This document shows positions 1 through 7,745 of a DNA stretch of 16,658 nucleotides, one piece after another. This DNA comes from Candidatus Woesearchaeota archaeon (GTDB taxonomy: Archaea > Nanobdellota > Nanobdellia > Woesearchaeales > GW2011-AR4), in assembly GCA_016784195.1 (NCBI GenBank), contig JADHVE010000024.1:1-16658 (forward strand), in the 5' to 3' direction. The position numbers and the translations under genes were made by a program. Each line of letters begins with the position of its first letter. Positions within the stretch are counted from its first letter, which is position 1. The notes beneath the pieces were generated by a model. That model did not search any database, was not told where the DNA came from, and worked only from the letters and a program-made list of their open reading frames with translations.

Positions 1-308
1 AACTGGTTGTCATTCAATTCGAAACGATTTAGAATTGTTCCAATTAGTTTTTCTTCTTCACTTTTAGTGTTTACTTTTTCTGTTATTTTTTCTGCTTCTT
101 CAGGTTTTTCTACATCCAGAGTTTTATTTTCTGTTACTATCTTTTCATTAATATCACAGACAGAGTTTTCGTTACGGTCTAAACAACAATCGTTGTTAAT
201 TAAGACATAAGGTTTGTTACATGTTTGCTGTTTTTCTGGCTGAGAAGCGCAGCCTGATAAAAAGACTATCAAAATTAAGAGAAAACTGGTAAGAATTAAA
301 TTTTTCAT
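1..308 (-). CDS. Small surface lipoprotein, N-terminal part (runs off the window)
   Basis: Translated by hand from the ATG at 308; 102 codons are visible and the frame is open at base 1. Residues 1-20 form a lipoprotein signal: a short basic start, a hydrophobic stretch, then the lipobox L-S-G-C, with Cys20 as the probable lipidated residue. After it comes a Cys-containing segment with a D-R-N-E-N-S-V-C-D-I-N-E stretch, whose D/N/N/D/E spacing matches an EF-hand-like or dockerin-like calcium loop. A Glu/Lys-rich linker follows. GGGGGT lies five bases before the ATG and a TATA-like box further upstream, so it may have its own promoter although it lies in the same direction as the glycosylation genes. 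The function is not recognisable from this fragment. The lipoprotein call is firm; calcium binding is an inference. Confidence 0.8.
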   Translation of the reverse strand, partial: MKNLILTSFLLILIVFLSGCASQPEKQQTCNKPYVLINNDCCLDRNENSVCDINEKIVTENKTLDVEKPEEAEKITEKVNTKSEEEKLIGTILNRFELNDNQ

Positions 309-342
309 ATAATACCCCCTTTGTTAGCTAGGATCATTCCTA

Positions 343-362
343 TTTTTATAATAAATTTTTGG
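343..362 (-). promoter_or_regulatory. Candidate TATA promoter of the lipoprotein gene
   Basis: On the minus strand this reads CCAAAAATTTATTATAAAAA, a purine-rich BRE-like stretch followed by a TATA-like box. It is centred about 42 bases before the start codon at 308. That would put transcription start near 325 and leave room for the GGGGGT ribosome site at 314-319. It is judged by eye in AT-rich DNA, so it is only a candidate. Confidence 0.4.
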
Positions 363-400
363 TTTTTTTAGAAGAATCTGAAGCAAAGAATAATATTATC

Positions 401-1528
401 TTATTTTATTTCCTTAACAACATCCTCCACCCGGATATCTTTCATGCACTTTTGGTAGTCTTTGCCTTTGTAATAACAATCAGGGACTTCGCCTTTGTGG
501 ACGTTAATGCAGGGAGAATATTTGCAAATCTTTCCTTTGTAAATGGAAATGCTTTTTTTATTTAACGGACTAAATCTTTTGGGCAGATTAGGCCCGAACA
601 AGCCAATAGTTTTTATATTCTGGGCTGCTGCAATGTGCATTGGCCCTGTGTCGTTGGAAATAAATAAATTACATTTTTCTGTTAGATGAAAAAGCTGCCT
701 TAATGTTATTTTTCCTGCTGAATTTATAATTTTGTTTTTTTCTTTTATCTTATATATTATTTTATTGATCAATTCTTTTTCTTCATCGTTTCCAACAAAA
801 ATGATTTTAATGTTTTTTTTATTTTCAATCAATTTATTAATTAATTCAGAAAAATTTTTTTCCGGCCACATTCTCGATTTGGCAGACTCTGCTGCCCCTG
901 GCGCAATACCCACAATAAAATCATTTTTTGATATTTTACTTTTTAATAAATTATCAATAAACTTTTTATCATTCGAAGAGTAATTTAATCCCATCAATTT
1001 ATCAATTTTAGAATCAATATTTAATGGATTTAACAAATCTGCAAAAGTCTGGGAAGTGTGCTGCTTGTCATTGTATCTTATCGTGTCTGTGTAAAGAAAG
1101 GACCTTATGTTGTGGGAAAAGCCGATTCTTTTTCTGCCTACAAAAAAAGAGATGATAGAAGAGATGTTGAGGTATTCTTCCATATCGATAACTACATCAT
1201 ATCTTCTGTAATTTTTTAAAAAGAATTTTATAATAGATGAAGAATTCAGATTTATAGATATAATTTTGTCCAGATATTTATTCTGATAATAAACATCTTT
1301 GTTTCTTTCTGTTGCTAAAATTTCTATATTTGCTTTTGGAAATTTTTTTCTTAAATTTTTTATAGCCGGCAGAGTTAAGACAGATTCTCCGATGCCCCAT
1401 AGCTGTATAATTAAAATGTTTTTTATTTTAGTTTCCTTAGAGACAAACAATTTTGAAGGTGATAAAACAAAACAGATTAAACTGCCTAAGTACTTATCCA
1501 TAAATTTTATTTTTTTTACTACTGACAT
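401..1528 (-). CDS. Glycosyltransferase family 9 (heptosyltransferase-like)
   Basis: The protein has 375 residues, the usual size for GT9. Family landmarks: G-I-G-E-S-V-L-T-L-P-A-I at 45-56 (the glycine-rich first strand/loop of the N-terminal Rossmann half), a second-half APGA at 209-212 followed by W221, and the nucleotide-sugar-binding S-N-D-T-G-P-M-H-I-A-A-A at 291-302 with F-G-P-N at 311-314. A C-terminal group of four cysteines (335, 340, 351, 361) ends in C-M-x-x-I, a pattern seen in many GT9 proteins. The first 30 residues contain a hydrophobic stretch that could tie it to the membrane. The family transfers sugars, classically heptose in lipopolysaccharide; in an archaeon the donor and acceptor cannot be read from sequence. 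Its ATG shares one base with the stop of the upstream DUF2304 gene (TAATG), so translation is probably coupled. Context suggests it adds a sugar to a surface glycan. Confidence 0.9.
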   Translation of the reverse strand: MSVVKKIKFMDKYLGSLICFVLSPSKLFVSKETKIKNILIIQLWGIGESVLTLPAIKNLRKKFPKANIEILATERNKDVYYQNKYLDKIISINLNSSSIIKFFLKNYRRYDVVIDMEEYLNISSIISFFVGRKRIGFSHNIRSFLYTDTIRYNDKQHTSQTFADLLNPLNIDSKIDKLMGLNYSSNDKKFIDNLLKSKISKNDFIVGIAPGAAESAKSRMWPEKNFSELINKLIENKKNIKIIFVGNDEEKELINKIIYKIKEKNKIINSAGKITLRQLFHLTEKCNLFISNDTGPMHIAAAQNIKTIGLFGPNLPKRFSPLNKKSISIYKGKICKYSPCINVHKGEVPDCYYKGKDYQKCMKDIRVEDVVKEIK

Positions 1529-1872
1529 TATCCTTTCTTCTTGGCTTCTTTGAAAGCGATTTTTCTTACAACCTGCTCTAGCTTATTCTGGGTTTTTCTC
1601 GTGGCAGTATACATGTAAAATGATATTCCTGCTAAAAACAAAAAGCCTGTAATGATAAATAAGTCAAGAGTCCTTGCAAAACTGAATGTTTTTACAATCG
1701 GGTCAAGAACATTAGGTACTATTGTAACTATTATAAACAATGCCCAAAGCGCGAACCAGAATGCATACTCAGTTTTTTTGAATTCCCTTCTTTTGTAATG
1801 CAAAAAAGTGTAATACATCATAAAAGCGCCGAACAAGGCACCAATTATTTGCACACCTAATATCTCAGCCAT
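1528..1872 (-). CDS. DUF2304 family small membrane protein
   Basis: The protein has 114 residues. Three hydrophobic segments are visible, at about 4-22, 35-54 and 68-88, followed by a basic helical tail (about 89-114). The size, the three-helix layout, the H-Y-K-R-R-E-F loop after the first helix and the P-x-x-x-D-P region between helices 2 and 3 match DUF2304, a family commonly found beside GT2 dolichol-phosphate-sugar-synthase-like enzymes. Its biochemical role is unknown; help in anchoring or presenting the lipid-linked sugar is a reasonable inference. A full GGAGGT ribosome site lies at 1878-1883, five bases before the ATG. It is followed with a one-base overlap by the GT9 gene. A 155-base gap separates it from the upstream GT2 gene, so a separate promoter is possible. 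Confidence 0.85.
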   Translation of the reverse strand: MAEILGVQIIGALFGAFMMYYTFLHYKRREFKKTEYAFWFALWALFIIVTIVPNVLDPIVKTFSFARTLDLFIITGFLFLAGISFYMYTATRKTQNKLEQVVRKIAFKEAKKKG

Positions 1873-1877
1873 TTTTA

Positions 1878-1883
1878 ACCTCC
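1878..1883 (-). promoter_or_regulatory. Perfect Shine-Dalgarno of the DUF2304 gene
   Basis: The minus strand reads TTAGGAGGTTAAAAATG, with GGAGGT five bases before the start codon at 1872. This fixes the start. The rest of the 1884-2027 gap holds no gene; it contains AT-rich stretches (for example ATTTATGC near 1930 and ATATTAATAAAA near 2000) that could be TATA boxes, none of them compelling. Confidence 0.75.
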
Positions 1884-2027
1884 TAAACTAATTTTAACCG
1901 CCTTCTGTTCCTCTAGGCTAAATGCATAAATGAACAGTCTTAGTTGATTTTTGTCTTCATGTTTTTCTTAAAACAAAAATCCTAATTTCAATTATTTTTA
2001 TTAATATTAAAACCTTTTTATTGATAC

Positions 2028-2693
2028 TTACTTTCTCAAAACTCTCCAGAGGAACATGTTTAATACTATCTTAATTCCGTCTATGATTGTTGTTCCCTTG
2101 TATTTATCCCCATAGATTGTCTCAATCGGAACTTCAAGATATTTTAATCTGTGCTTTCCAGTGTTAGCAATCATCTCGCTTTCCATACTGTAATCAGATG
2201 CCTGCCATCTTATCTTTTTGTAGGCTTCTGCTGTGAATGCCCTATAGCCGCATTGACTATCCCTTATTTTGATGTTATATAAAAACCTAATTGTTTTATT
2301 CAGAAACCAATTGCCGTATTTCAGGATAAAAGGCATTGTTTTTGTCGACTTCCTGTAACCAAAAACAATATCAGCACTTTCAAGTTTTTTCATGAACTTT
2401 GGAATCTCCTCAGGATCGTGCTGGGCATCAGCATCAAGAACAATCATGAATTCAGCGCCTTGCTTTATTGCAAAGTCACAGCCTGTTTTTAATGCAGCTC
2501 CTTTACCTGTATTGATAATATGTCTTAAAACAAAGGCATTGTTTTTATCTGCTATTTCTAGAGTGCGGTCTTTACTTCCGTCATCAACTACTATTATATT
2601 GTTAGAATACTTTTTTATTTTTTTGATTATCTGGGAAATGTTTTTTTCTTCATTATGCGCTGGGATCACTATCCAAGGATTATCCATTTTCAC
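2028..2693 (-). CDS. GT2 glycosyltransferase, dolichol-phosphate-sugar synthase-like
   Basis: The protein has 221 residues and a GT-A fold of the DPM1/AglD/AglJ type. Motifs: I-P-A-H-N-E-E at 10-16, V-V-D-D-G-S-K-D at 35-42 (nucleotide-binding aspartates), metal-binding D-A-D-A-Q at 87-91, D-S-Q-C-G-Y-R-A-F at 145-153 and Y-S-M-E-S-E-M from 168. There is no multi-pass C-terminal domain, only an amphipathic C-terminus, so it is the short soluble or peripheral type. It would move a sugar from a nucleotide donor to a polyprenyl phosphate at the cytoplasmic face. The first codon is GTG (2691-2693), and GTGA overlaps the aglB stop by four bases; an in-frame ATG two codons later is an equally possible start. 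The overlap indicates translational coupling with the oligosaccharyltransferase. Sugar specificity is not readable. Confidence 0.9.
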   Translation of the reverse strand: MKMDNPWIVIPAHNEEKNISQIIKKIKKYSNNIIVVDDGSKDRTLEIADKNNAFVLRHIINTGKGAALKTGCDFAIKQGAEFMIVLDADAQHDPEEIPKFMKKLESADIVFGYRKSTKTMPFILKYGNWFLNKTIRFLYNIKIRDSQCGYRAFTAEAYKKIRWQASDYSMESEMIANTGKHRLKYLEVPIETIYGDKYKGTTIIDGIKIVLNMFLWRVLRK

Positions 2694-5600
2694 AATGATT
2701 CATCAGAAATATTTTGACTAGTATTGTCAGTTTTGGCCGCGTTTTTTTCTGTTTTTTCAGGCGTTTCTTCTTTTACCTCTGGCTCTGGAGATGTTACAAC
2801 ATTTTTTTCCTTCCCTTCCCAATCAACTTTCCAGACTATAATTCTTCCCCCGGTTATGCCTCTTTCGTCACTAAATTTTTTGAAGTGCTTTAAGCCAATA
2901 CCTTCCATATAAAACAATCTTGTAAATATGCTTGCTGTTAAGGCTTCGTCCATCTGCAATAAGGTATAGCTGTCTCCGTTTTTTATTAAAGCTGTTCCTA
3001 AACCTCTTCCGTTTTGCATGTTTATTACAGATTCAGTATAGTTTTTTACAATTAAATCTTCGTCAGTCTGGAAAGATGCTTTTTTAGGATACCTTTTGCC
3101 TTCGCTTGTTGGAATGTAAATATCATAGCTAGAAAGGTTAATTAAATAATCACTGCACTTTAATGTTTCATTGTTTATCTTGCTACAGCCAATTATTCCT
3201 GCGTATCCAGGCCATGGAGCAATCCAGTTATTGGCTTGCTGGCTGTCGGTTATACCTTGAACCTCATAGTACATGTTTTCTGCTTCACTCTTTGAATAAT
3301 TGAATCTTTTCTGGAGGAAATTTGTACTGGAAGTTATATCATTTTGGAATTCTTTCTTTTTTAAAGTGTTATAAATCAAAGCCTTGTCAAAATCCCAGGA
3401 GCCAAAATGCGACCATACACCGCTTTTTCCAATCATGTCTTCAGAGGTTATAAAGTAATTTTCAGGGGGTTCACAATGAGTGTAATTCATAATTTCAATA
3501 ATTTTTTCTTCCTTAAAATTATTTTTTGATAAAATCTCTCTGGCTTTTTCTTTATCTACTTTAGTTATCTGGTAAATTATATCTACAGATCTAGGTTCAT
3601 CTTTTATAATATCATAAACAGCAGTGTATGCATAACTTCCTCCGCTGCAGTCAAGCATTCTTAATATCCCCCTTGCTGTATCTTCGTCTGAAGTCAACAA
3701 GGTATTTCCTATCCAGTGGGCCATGGGGGTGTTTTGAGAAGTACCATCAAAGGTTACAGCCCTATCTCCAATATACTTAAACCAGTGGCCAAAGTCCCAC
3801 CATGAATTGATTATTGCATCTGGTTTTGATTCCTGTTTGATTTTTGTTAATGAAGAATACCAAGCATCGTTCATACTGGGTATTTCCTGTTTTGATACAT
3901 CCAATGCCTGTTTGCATGTGCTGCCTAAACAGTAGGGTGAAAATGGGACTGGGACAGTGCCTGCAATGAGAAGCAGGATTAAGATTATAACTATATTTGA
4001 AATGTATTTGTTTATACTGAATCCTTTTGTAAACCATTTACTTGAGTATCTGTACAGCTGGCCTAGGGCTATTCCAAATCCAATTGCAAATGGGGGCACT
4101 AACAAAAGCATGAATCTTACCCCTTTAACGCTTGCATAGATTGTGGAAGTGAGCCAAATTATCAGCAGAATAGCATATTTTAGGTCTATTTCTGTGTCAG
4201 ATTCTATTATCGCTAAAGTCAATCTTACAACAATAGGGATACTTATTAAGATCAAGAAGGTAGTTAGGTTTTGAGGCTTTATCCCAAAAATTATGACATA
4301 CCATGCTAATGTTCCAATTATAAACCATGGTTTTTTTTCTTTTAGTTTTGTTGTGGTTAATACAATGCCTACGAGAGCAATTAAGAGAAATAACCACTTG
4401 CCCATACCTATCTGGTCTATGATTGAATTGAGTGAAGCTGGATTTTGCTCTGCAACTGTTGTATAGACATTCGGCCATACTGTTGTTATGCCCACTTCTT
4501 TCATTTTTGCAAATCCCAATGGGTTGGATATTGGTTCTCTTAAGAATGCATTTGTACCTTTGAAGATTGAGGTGAATATACCTGAGAAAAGAATAAATAA
4601 CAACAAAACCATGAGTACGTTCTTGATTTCTGCTTTTTTGAGGAAATTTGATAATTTTTTTCTGTGTATTATTGAATAGTAGACCAAATAAATCAGTGTT
4701 GATAGAACTATAAAATCAAATATAAACCACCAGCCGCCCCATGAGAATGCAAAGAATCCTACGAGGATTCCAGATAAACTGCTGAGGATAATGTTTTTCT
4801 TAAAATTTTTTGATTCTAATGCTTCCAGGAAGAACCAGGTTATCAAGAGAGGGAATAAGATGTTATAAGCGTCGGTATCTGCAAAACCTCCTGCTGTTCT
4901 GCTTAAAAAAGCAGGATGGATTGCAACTATTACTGCTCCTATAAATCCTCCAAAGTTGCCCCCTAAACGTCTTGTAATGAAGAAAGCAGGTATTACAGAT
5001 AAGGCAGAGAGTAAAACAGGCACGTAAAAAACAACTTTCATCAATTCAATGTCTTTGTTAAAAAAACTTAAGAATTTATAGAGGTAAGCTTCAAAATACG
5101 CATGGAACATGTCTGGCGGAACAGGCCTTCCTTGAGGTGCGAACATATGGTTGTCCCATGACATGTTATCTCTGATTTCATCTCCAGGATGTCCATTGTT
5201 TAAAACATTTCTTGCATGCCTCATCCAGAACCATGGGTCAATTGCCAATAGATATGTTGTTCCCGAGTCATCTTGTAATCGGGATTTGAAGTAATTAGAA
5301 GTTCCTTCTATCTGCTGCTGTATCTGGCTTTTTTGCTCTTTTAACAATTTTTGCACTTGAGCATCTACCTGAGTATCTAGAAAATTTGAGGGAAGGTTTG
5401 GAGAATTTTGCTGTATCTGTGATCTTACCTGGTTTCTTAAGTTGTCCATTACAGCATCATTGGCCCAGTCATCTGTTACCGGAAGGTAAGCAGACTGGAC
5501 TCTGAGAAATATTGAGAGAAATAATGGAATTAGCAGGAGGAGGACTATCTGATATTTTTTCATTAAGCCTATTGTTTTTTTCCAGTCAATTGCTATTGTA

Positions 5601-6088
5601 TCTTCATCGTCAGCAGTTTCTTTGCCTTTTCCTTTGAAGATATTTTTTATTTTGCTAAAATCAAATGAAATTTCTTCATCCTCGTTTTCTTCTGCTTGTA
5701 TCTTTTTAGCCTCTGTTTTTTCCGTCTTTTTTCTCTTAAAGAAACCTTTTATTTTGCTGAAGTCAATTTCAATCTCATCATCGTCTTTTTCTACGCCTTC
5801 TTTAACTTCATCTATTCTCTTTTTTGTTTCCTTGATCTCTTTTTCAAATTTTTCTTCTTTTTTGTCTATATTCTCTGCTTCTTTTTCTTCAGTTTTTATT
5901 TCCTCTTTTATATCCTGAATAGCTTTTTCATCTTTTTCCAATCTTTTCTTTTCTTCTTCTATTTTTCTCTCTATTTGTTTTTCTTCTTTCTTTATTTCTT
6001 CTACCTGGCCTTTCTTTTTTTTCTTAAAGAAATTAGTTATTTTGCTTAGGTCAATAGAAATTTCATCCTCGTCTTTTTCGTTTCCCAT
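2690..6088 (-). CDS. aglB: AglB/Stt3 oligosaccharyltransferase with long charged N-terminal extension
   Basis: This is the catalytic subunit of N-glycosylation, 1132 residues. Residues 1-178 are cytoplasmic and very charged: four copies of an acidic-I-x-I-D-x-S-K-I-x-x-F-F-K motif with a Lys/Glu coiled coil between copies 1 and 2. Membrane segments start near 181 and continue to about 715. Catalytic landmarks: A-I-D-P-W-F-W-M-R with Asp284 (first acidic motif), D-T-D at 404-406, T-V-A-E at 544-547 (the TIXE-type loop), and W-W-D-F-G at 763-767, which starts the extracellular sequon-binding domain. An 80-90 residue Gln/Asn-rich segment separates membrane segment 1 from Asp284. The C-terminal domain carries several N-x-S/T sites (868, 930, 973, 984, 1016, 1122, 1126), so it may glycosylate itself. 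The ATG lies 21 bases after the upstream gene; the downstream GT2 gene overlaps the stop. Identity is very secure; the role of the extension is unknown. Confidence 0.96.
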   Translation of the reverse strand: MGNEKDEDEISIDLSKITNFFKKKKKGQVEEIKKEEKQIERKIEEEKKRLEKDEKAIQDIKEEIKTEEKEAENIDKKEEKFEKEIKETKKRIDEVKEGVEKDDDEIEIDFSKIKGFFKRKKTEKTEAKKIQAEENEDEEISFDFSKIKNIFKGKGKETADDEDTIAIDWKKTIGLMKKYQIVLLLLIPLFLSIFLRVQSAYLPVTDDWANDAVMDNLRNQVRSQIQQNSPNLPSNFLDTQVDAQVQKLLKEQKSQIQQQIEGTSNYFKSRLQDDSGTTYLLAIDPWFWMRHARNVLNNGHPGDEIRDNMSWDNHMFAPQGRPVPPDMFHAYFEAYLYKFLSFFNKDIELMKVVFYVPVLLSALSVIPAFFITRRLGGNFGGFIGAVIVAIHPAFLSRTAGGFADTDAYNILFPLLITWFFLEALESKNFKKNIILSSLSGILVGFFAFSWGGWWFIFDFIVLSTLIYLVYYSIIHRKKLSNFLKKAEIKNVLMVLLLFILFSGIFTSIFKGTNAFLREPISNPLGFAKMKEVGITTVWPNVYTTVAEQNPASLNSIIDQIGMGKWLFLLIALVGIVLTTTKLKEKKPWFIIGTLAWYVIIFGIKPQNLTTFLILISIPIVVRLTLAIIESDTEIDLKYAILLIIWLTSTIYASVKGVRFMLLLVPPFAIGFGIALGQLYRYSSKWFTKGFSINKYISNIVIILILLLIAGTVPVPFSPYCLGSTCKQALDVSKQEIPSMNDAWYSSLTKIKQESKPDAIINSWWDFGHWFKYIGDRAVTFDGTSQNTPMAHWIGNTLLTSDEDTARGILRMLDCSGGSYAYTAVYDIIKDEPRSVDIIYQITKVDKEKAREILSKNNFKEEKIIEIMNYTHCEPPENYFITSEDMIGKSGVWSHFGSWDFDKALIYNTLKKKEFQNDITSSTNFLQKRFNYSKSEAENMYYEVQGITDSQQANNWIAPWPGYAGIIGCSKINNETLKCSDYLINLSSYDIYIPTSEGKRYPKKASFQTDEDLIVKNYTESVINMQNGRGLGTALIKNGDSYTLLQMDEALTASIFTRLFYMEGIGLKHFKKFSDERGITGGRIIVWKVDWEGKEKNVVTSPEPEVKEETPEKTEKNAAKTDNTSQNISDESL
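5555..6070 (-). repeat. Four-copy short motif encoded in the aglB N-terminus
   Basis: Within the AglB extension an 18-residue motif occurs four times, at residues 7-24, 103-120, 137-154 and 161-178 (bases 6017-6070, 5729-5782, 5627-5680 and 5555-5608). The shared pattern is D/E-D/E-E-I-x-I/F-D-L/F-S-K-I-x-x-F/I-F-K-x-K. The fourth copy is diverged (D-W-K-K-T-I-G-L-M-K-K) and sits directly before the first membrane segment. Each copy reads as an acidic cap followed by a short amphipathic basic helix. Confidence 0.85.
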
Positions 6089-6109
6089 TTACATCCGTGG
6101 GAAAGATAC

Positions 6110-7231
6110 TTATTTTAAAAAACTTTTGATTAGAAAAAGTTTTTTTGAAAAGTAGAAGAATCTTGGTTCTGCTGTTAATAGTTTTATTATAAACTTAGAA
6201 GGAAATTCCCGGTCATGCTCTTCGATTATCTCTTTTATTTTTTTATTTTTGAACAGTTCAAGCAGATAACTATAATCTTTGTCTGAGAATGTGTTCAAGA
6301 TTTCTCTTATCTTTAATGCTATAAATAAATCTTTTCCAACGGTTTTTTTAAGCTCATTTTCATATATTTTTTTATTTATTATAGAATTGACTAATGCTTT
6401 TGATGATAATAAAGAAGGTATCAAACCTCCTCCGGTTGTGGCTTTTACTTGTGCGGCAGCATCTCCTACTAAGAAAATGTTATTACTTTTGTTTCTTATT
6501 TTTAGTTTCGGATTGTATACTGGGATGATTCCTGCCTGATGCTCGATTATATCTTTTTGTTTTATATTTTTTAATTTTAAAAATTTGTCAAGATAAAACT
6601 TTGCGTTTTTGTGTGTTGCCAGGCCTATCCTTGCCGTGTCGGCATTTTCAGGAACAAGCCACGCAAAGAATTTGGGAGATATACTGCCTAAATGGGCTTC
6701 AAAAACATTTTTATCTGTTTTTATCTTAACTCTTGCCTGTATGCCTATCCAGAAATTTTTATTTTTTTTATTAATCAATTCAGAAACTTTGCTTGATGGG
6801 CCGTCAGCTCCAATTAAAATTTCATTTTTTATTTTTTTGGATTTATTTTTTTTAATGTCTTTTATTATGATATTGTCCTTTTCTTTTTTAATAAATTTAT
6901 GGCTCAGAAAAATCTTTGCTCCTGCGCCTTTTGCTTTTTTTGCCAGGTAAATATCAAATTTTTTCCTGTCTAAAACAATATTTTCTTTTTTTAATTTAAA
7001 GTCAATAGAATTGTTATTAGAATAAATCCTGGCGGTGTTTACTTTGTTTATCAGAAACTCTTTTTTTATTTCTACTAAGTCTTTTAGATGCAGGGTTGTA
7101 ATGCCTGTGCATTGGACAGGCAGACCTATTTTTTTATGCTCTTCAAAGACATTCACTTTTTTGCCTTGTTTTGCCAGCAAATAGGCCGTGTACAAGCCGG
7201 CAGGCCCTGCTCCTATTATTGATATTGGCAT
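6110..7231 (-). CDS. Geranylgeranyl reductase family FAD oxidoreductase
   Basis: The protein has 373 residues. The N-terminus has the FAD-binding Rossmann motif G-A-G-P-A-G (7-12) with an acidic residue ending strand 2 (F-E-E at 29-31), then Q-C-T-G at 40-43, as in archaeal geranylgeranyl reductases. Further landmarks are the second nucleotide motif I-G-A-D-G-P-S-S (140-147), F-F-A-W-L-V-P (188-194, the P-x-x-x-x-W-x-x-P region of the family), and L-V-G-D-A-A-A with downstream T-G-G-G-L (254-270) contacting FAD. These enzymes reduce isoprenoid double bonds in archaeal lipids; some act on the dolichol carrier used for N-glycosylation. Its position 21 bases before aglB in the same direction makes a dolichol role attractive, but reduction of core lipids is equally possible from sequence alone. 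No clear Shine-Dalgarno precedes the ATG. Confidence 0.88.
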   Translation of the reverse strand: MPISIIGAGPAGLYTAYLLAKQGKKVNVFEEHKKIGLPVQCTGITTLHLKDLVEIKKEFLINKVNTARIYSNNNSIDFKLKKENIVLDRKKFDIYLAKKAKGAGAKIFLSHKFIKKEKDNIIIKDIKKNKSKKIKNEILIGADGPSSKVSELINKKNKNFWIGIQARVKIKTDKNVFEAHLGSISPKFFAWLVPENADTARIGLATHKNAKFYLDKFLKLKNIKQKDIIEHQAGIIPVYNPKLKIRNKSNNIFLVGDAAAQVKATTGGGLIPSLLSSKALVNSIINKKIYENELKKTVGKDLFIALKIREILNTFSDKDYSYLLELFKNKKIKEIIEEHDREFPSKFIIKLLTAEPRFFYFSKKLFLIKSFLK

Positions 7232-7283
7232 TTTGTTTTGAATTATCTTAACTTAATCGTGTTGTTAATCTGACTTTAGACTA

Positions 7284-7303
7284 TTATATACATTATATAT
7301 TTA
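7284..7303 (-). promoter_or_regulatory. Candidate promoter of the glycosylation cluster
   Basis: The minus strand reads AATATATAATGTATATAATA here, preceded by an A-rich stretch. It is TATA-like and would start transcription near 7265-7275, some 40 bases before the flavoprotein ATG at 7231. It would serve the flavoprotein-aglB-GT2 transcript. The evidence is composition and position only. Confidence 0.4.
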
Positions 7304-7670
7304 TTGTTTTTTTACGTTAGTTTTTCTTAAGTTACCCTAAATTATTTTGAATACATTTATTTAATACTTTTTTACCATTAGATATATTTCCACAATCATA
7401 ATTATTTGAGTATATCCTAGTTTTTTTTTTGATAATTTTTTTAGTTTATTACTCAATTTACGAAAATAAAAAATATTTAACTTAACCTGGTTCACAACTA
7501 ATAATACTCCCTCTTGTGTTCTACCGAGTGTTTTTTGCTGGCGTTTTTTATTTAATGATTTTTTTTATTGGCTAAAATGTGAGAGGCCCGGATAGTATAA
7601 AATGCTAATTTTTTTTCAATAAATTTTATTAAACCACTAATCATTCTATACCTTTCTGGGTCGTTTTTGA

Positions 7671-7686
7671 CGAAACATTTATATAT
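7671..7686 (+). promoter_or_regulatory. Upstream TATA/BRE promoter candidate
   Basis: The sequence CGAAACATTTATATATG contains a BRE-like CGAAAC followed by a TTTATATAT box. It lies about 150 bases before the start of the 428-residue surface protein and could be a second, distal promoter giving a longer leader. Confidence 0.55.
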
Positions 7687-7745
7687 GAGTTTTGTTTACT
7701 TTAGAATAGTTATGAATTGTAGTCACTCAGGTATGCTAACAAAAT

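Noticed and set aside
5622..6049. Plus-strand open frames opposite the aglB N-terminus
   Set aside because: They are Phe/Ser-rich mirror images of the Lys/Glu-rich coding strand and have no start context or family resemblance.
7590..7615. tRNA-like start GGCCCGGATAGTATAA
   Set aside because: No anticodon arm, T-arm or matching 3' acceptor strand follows.
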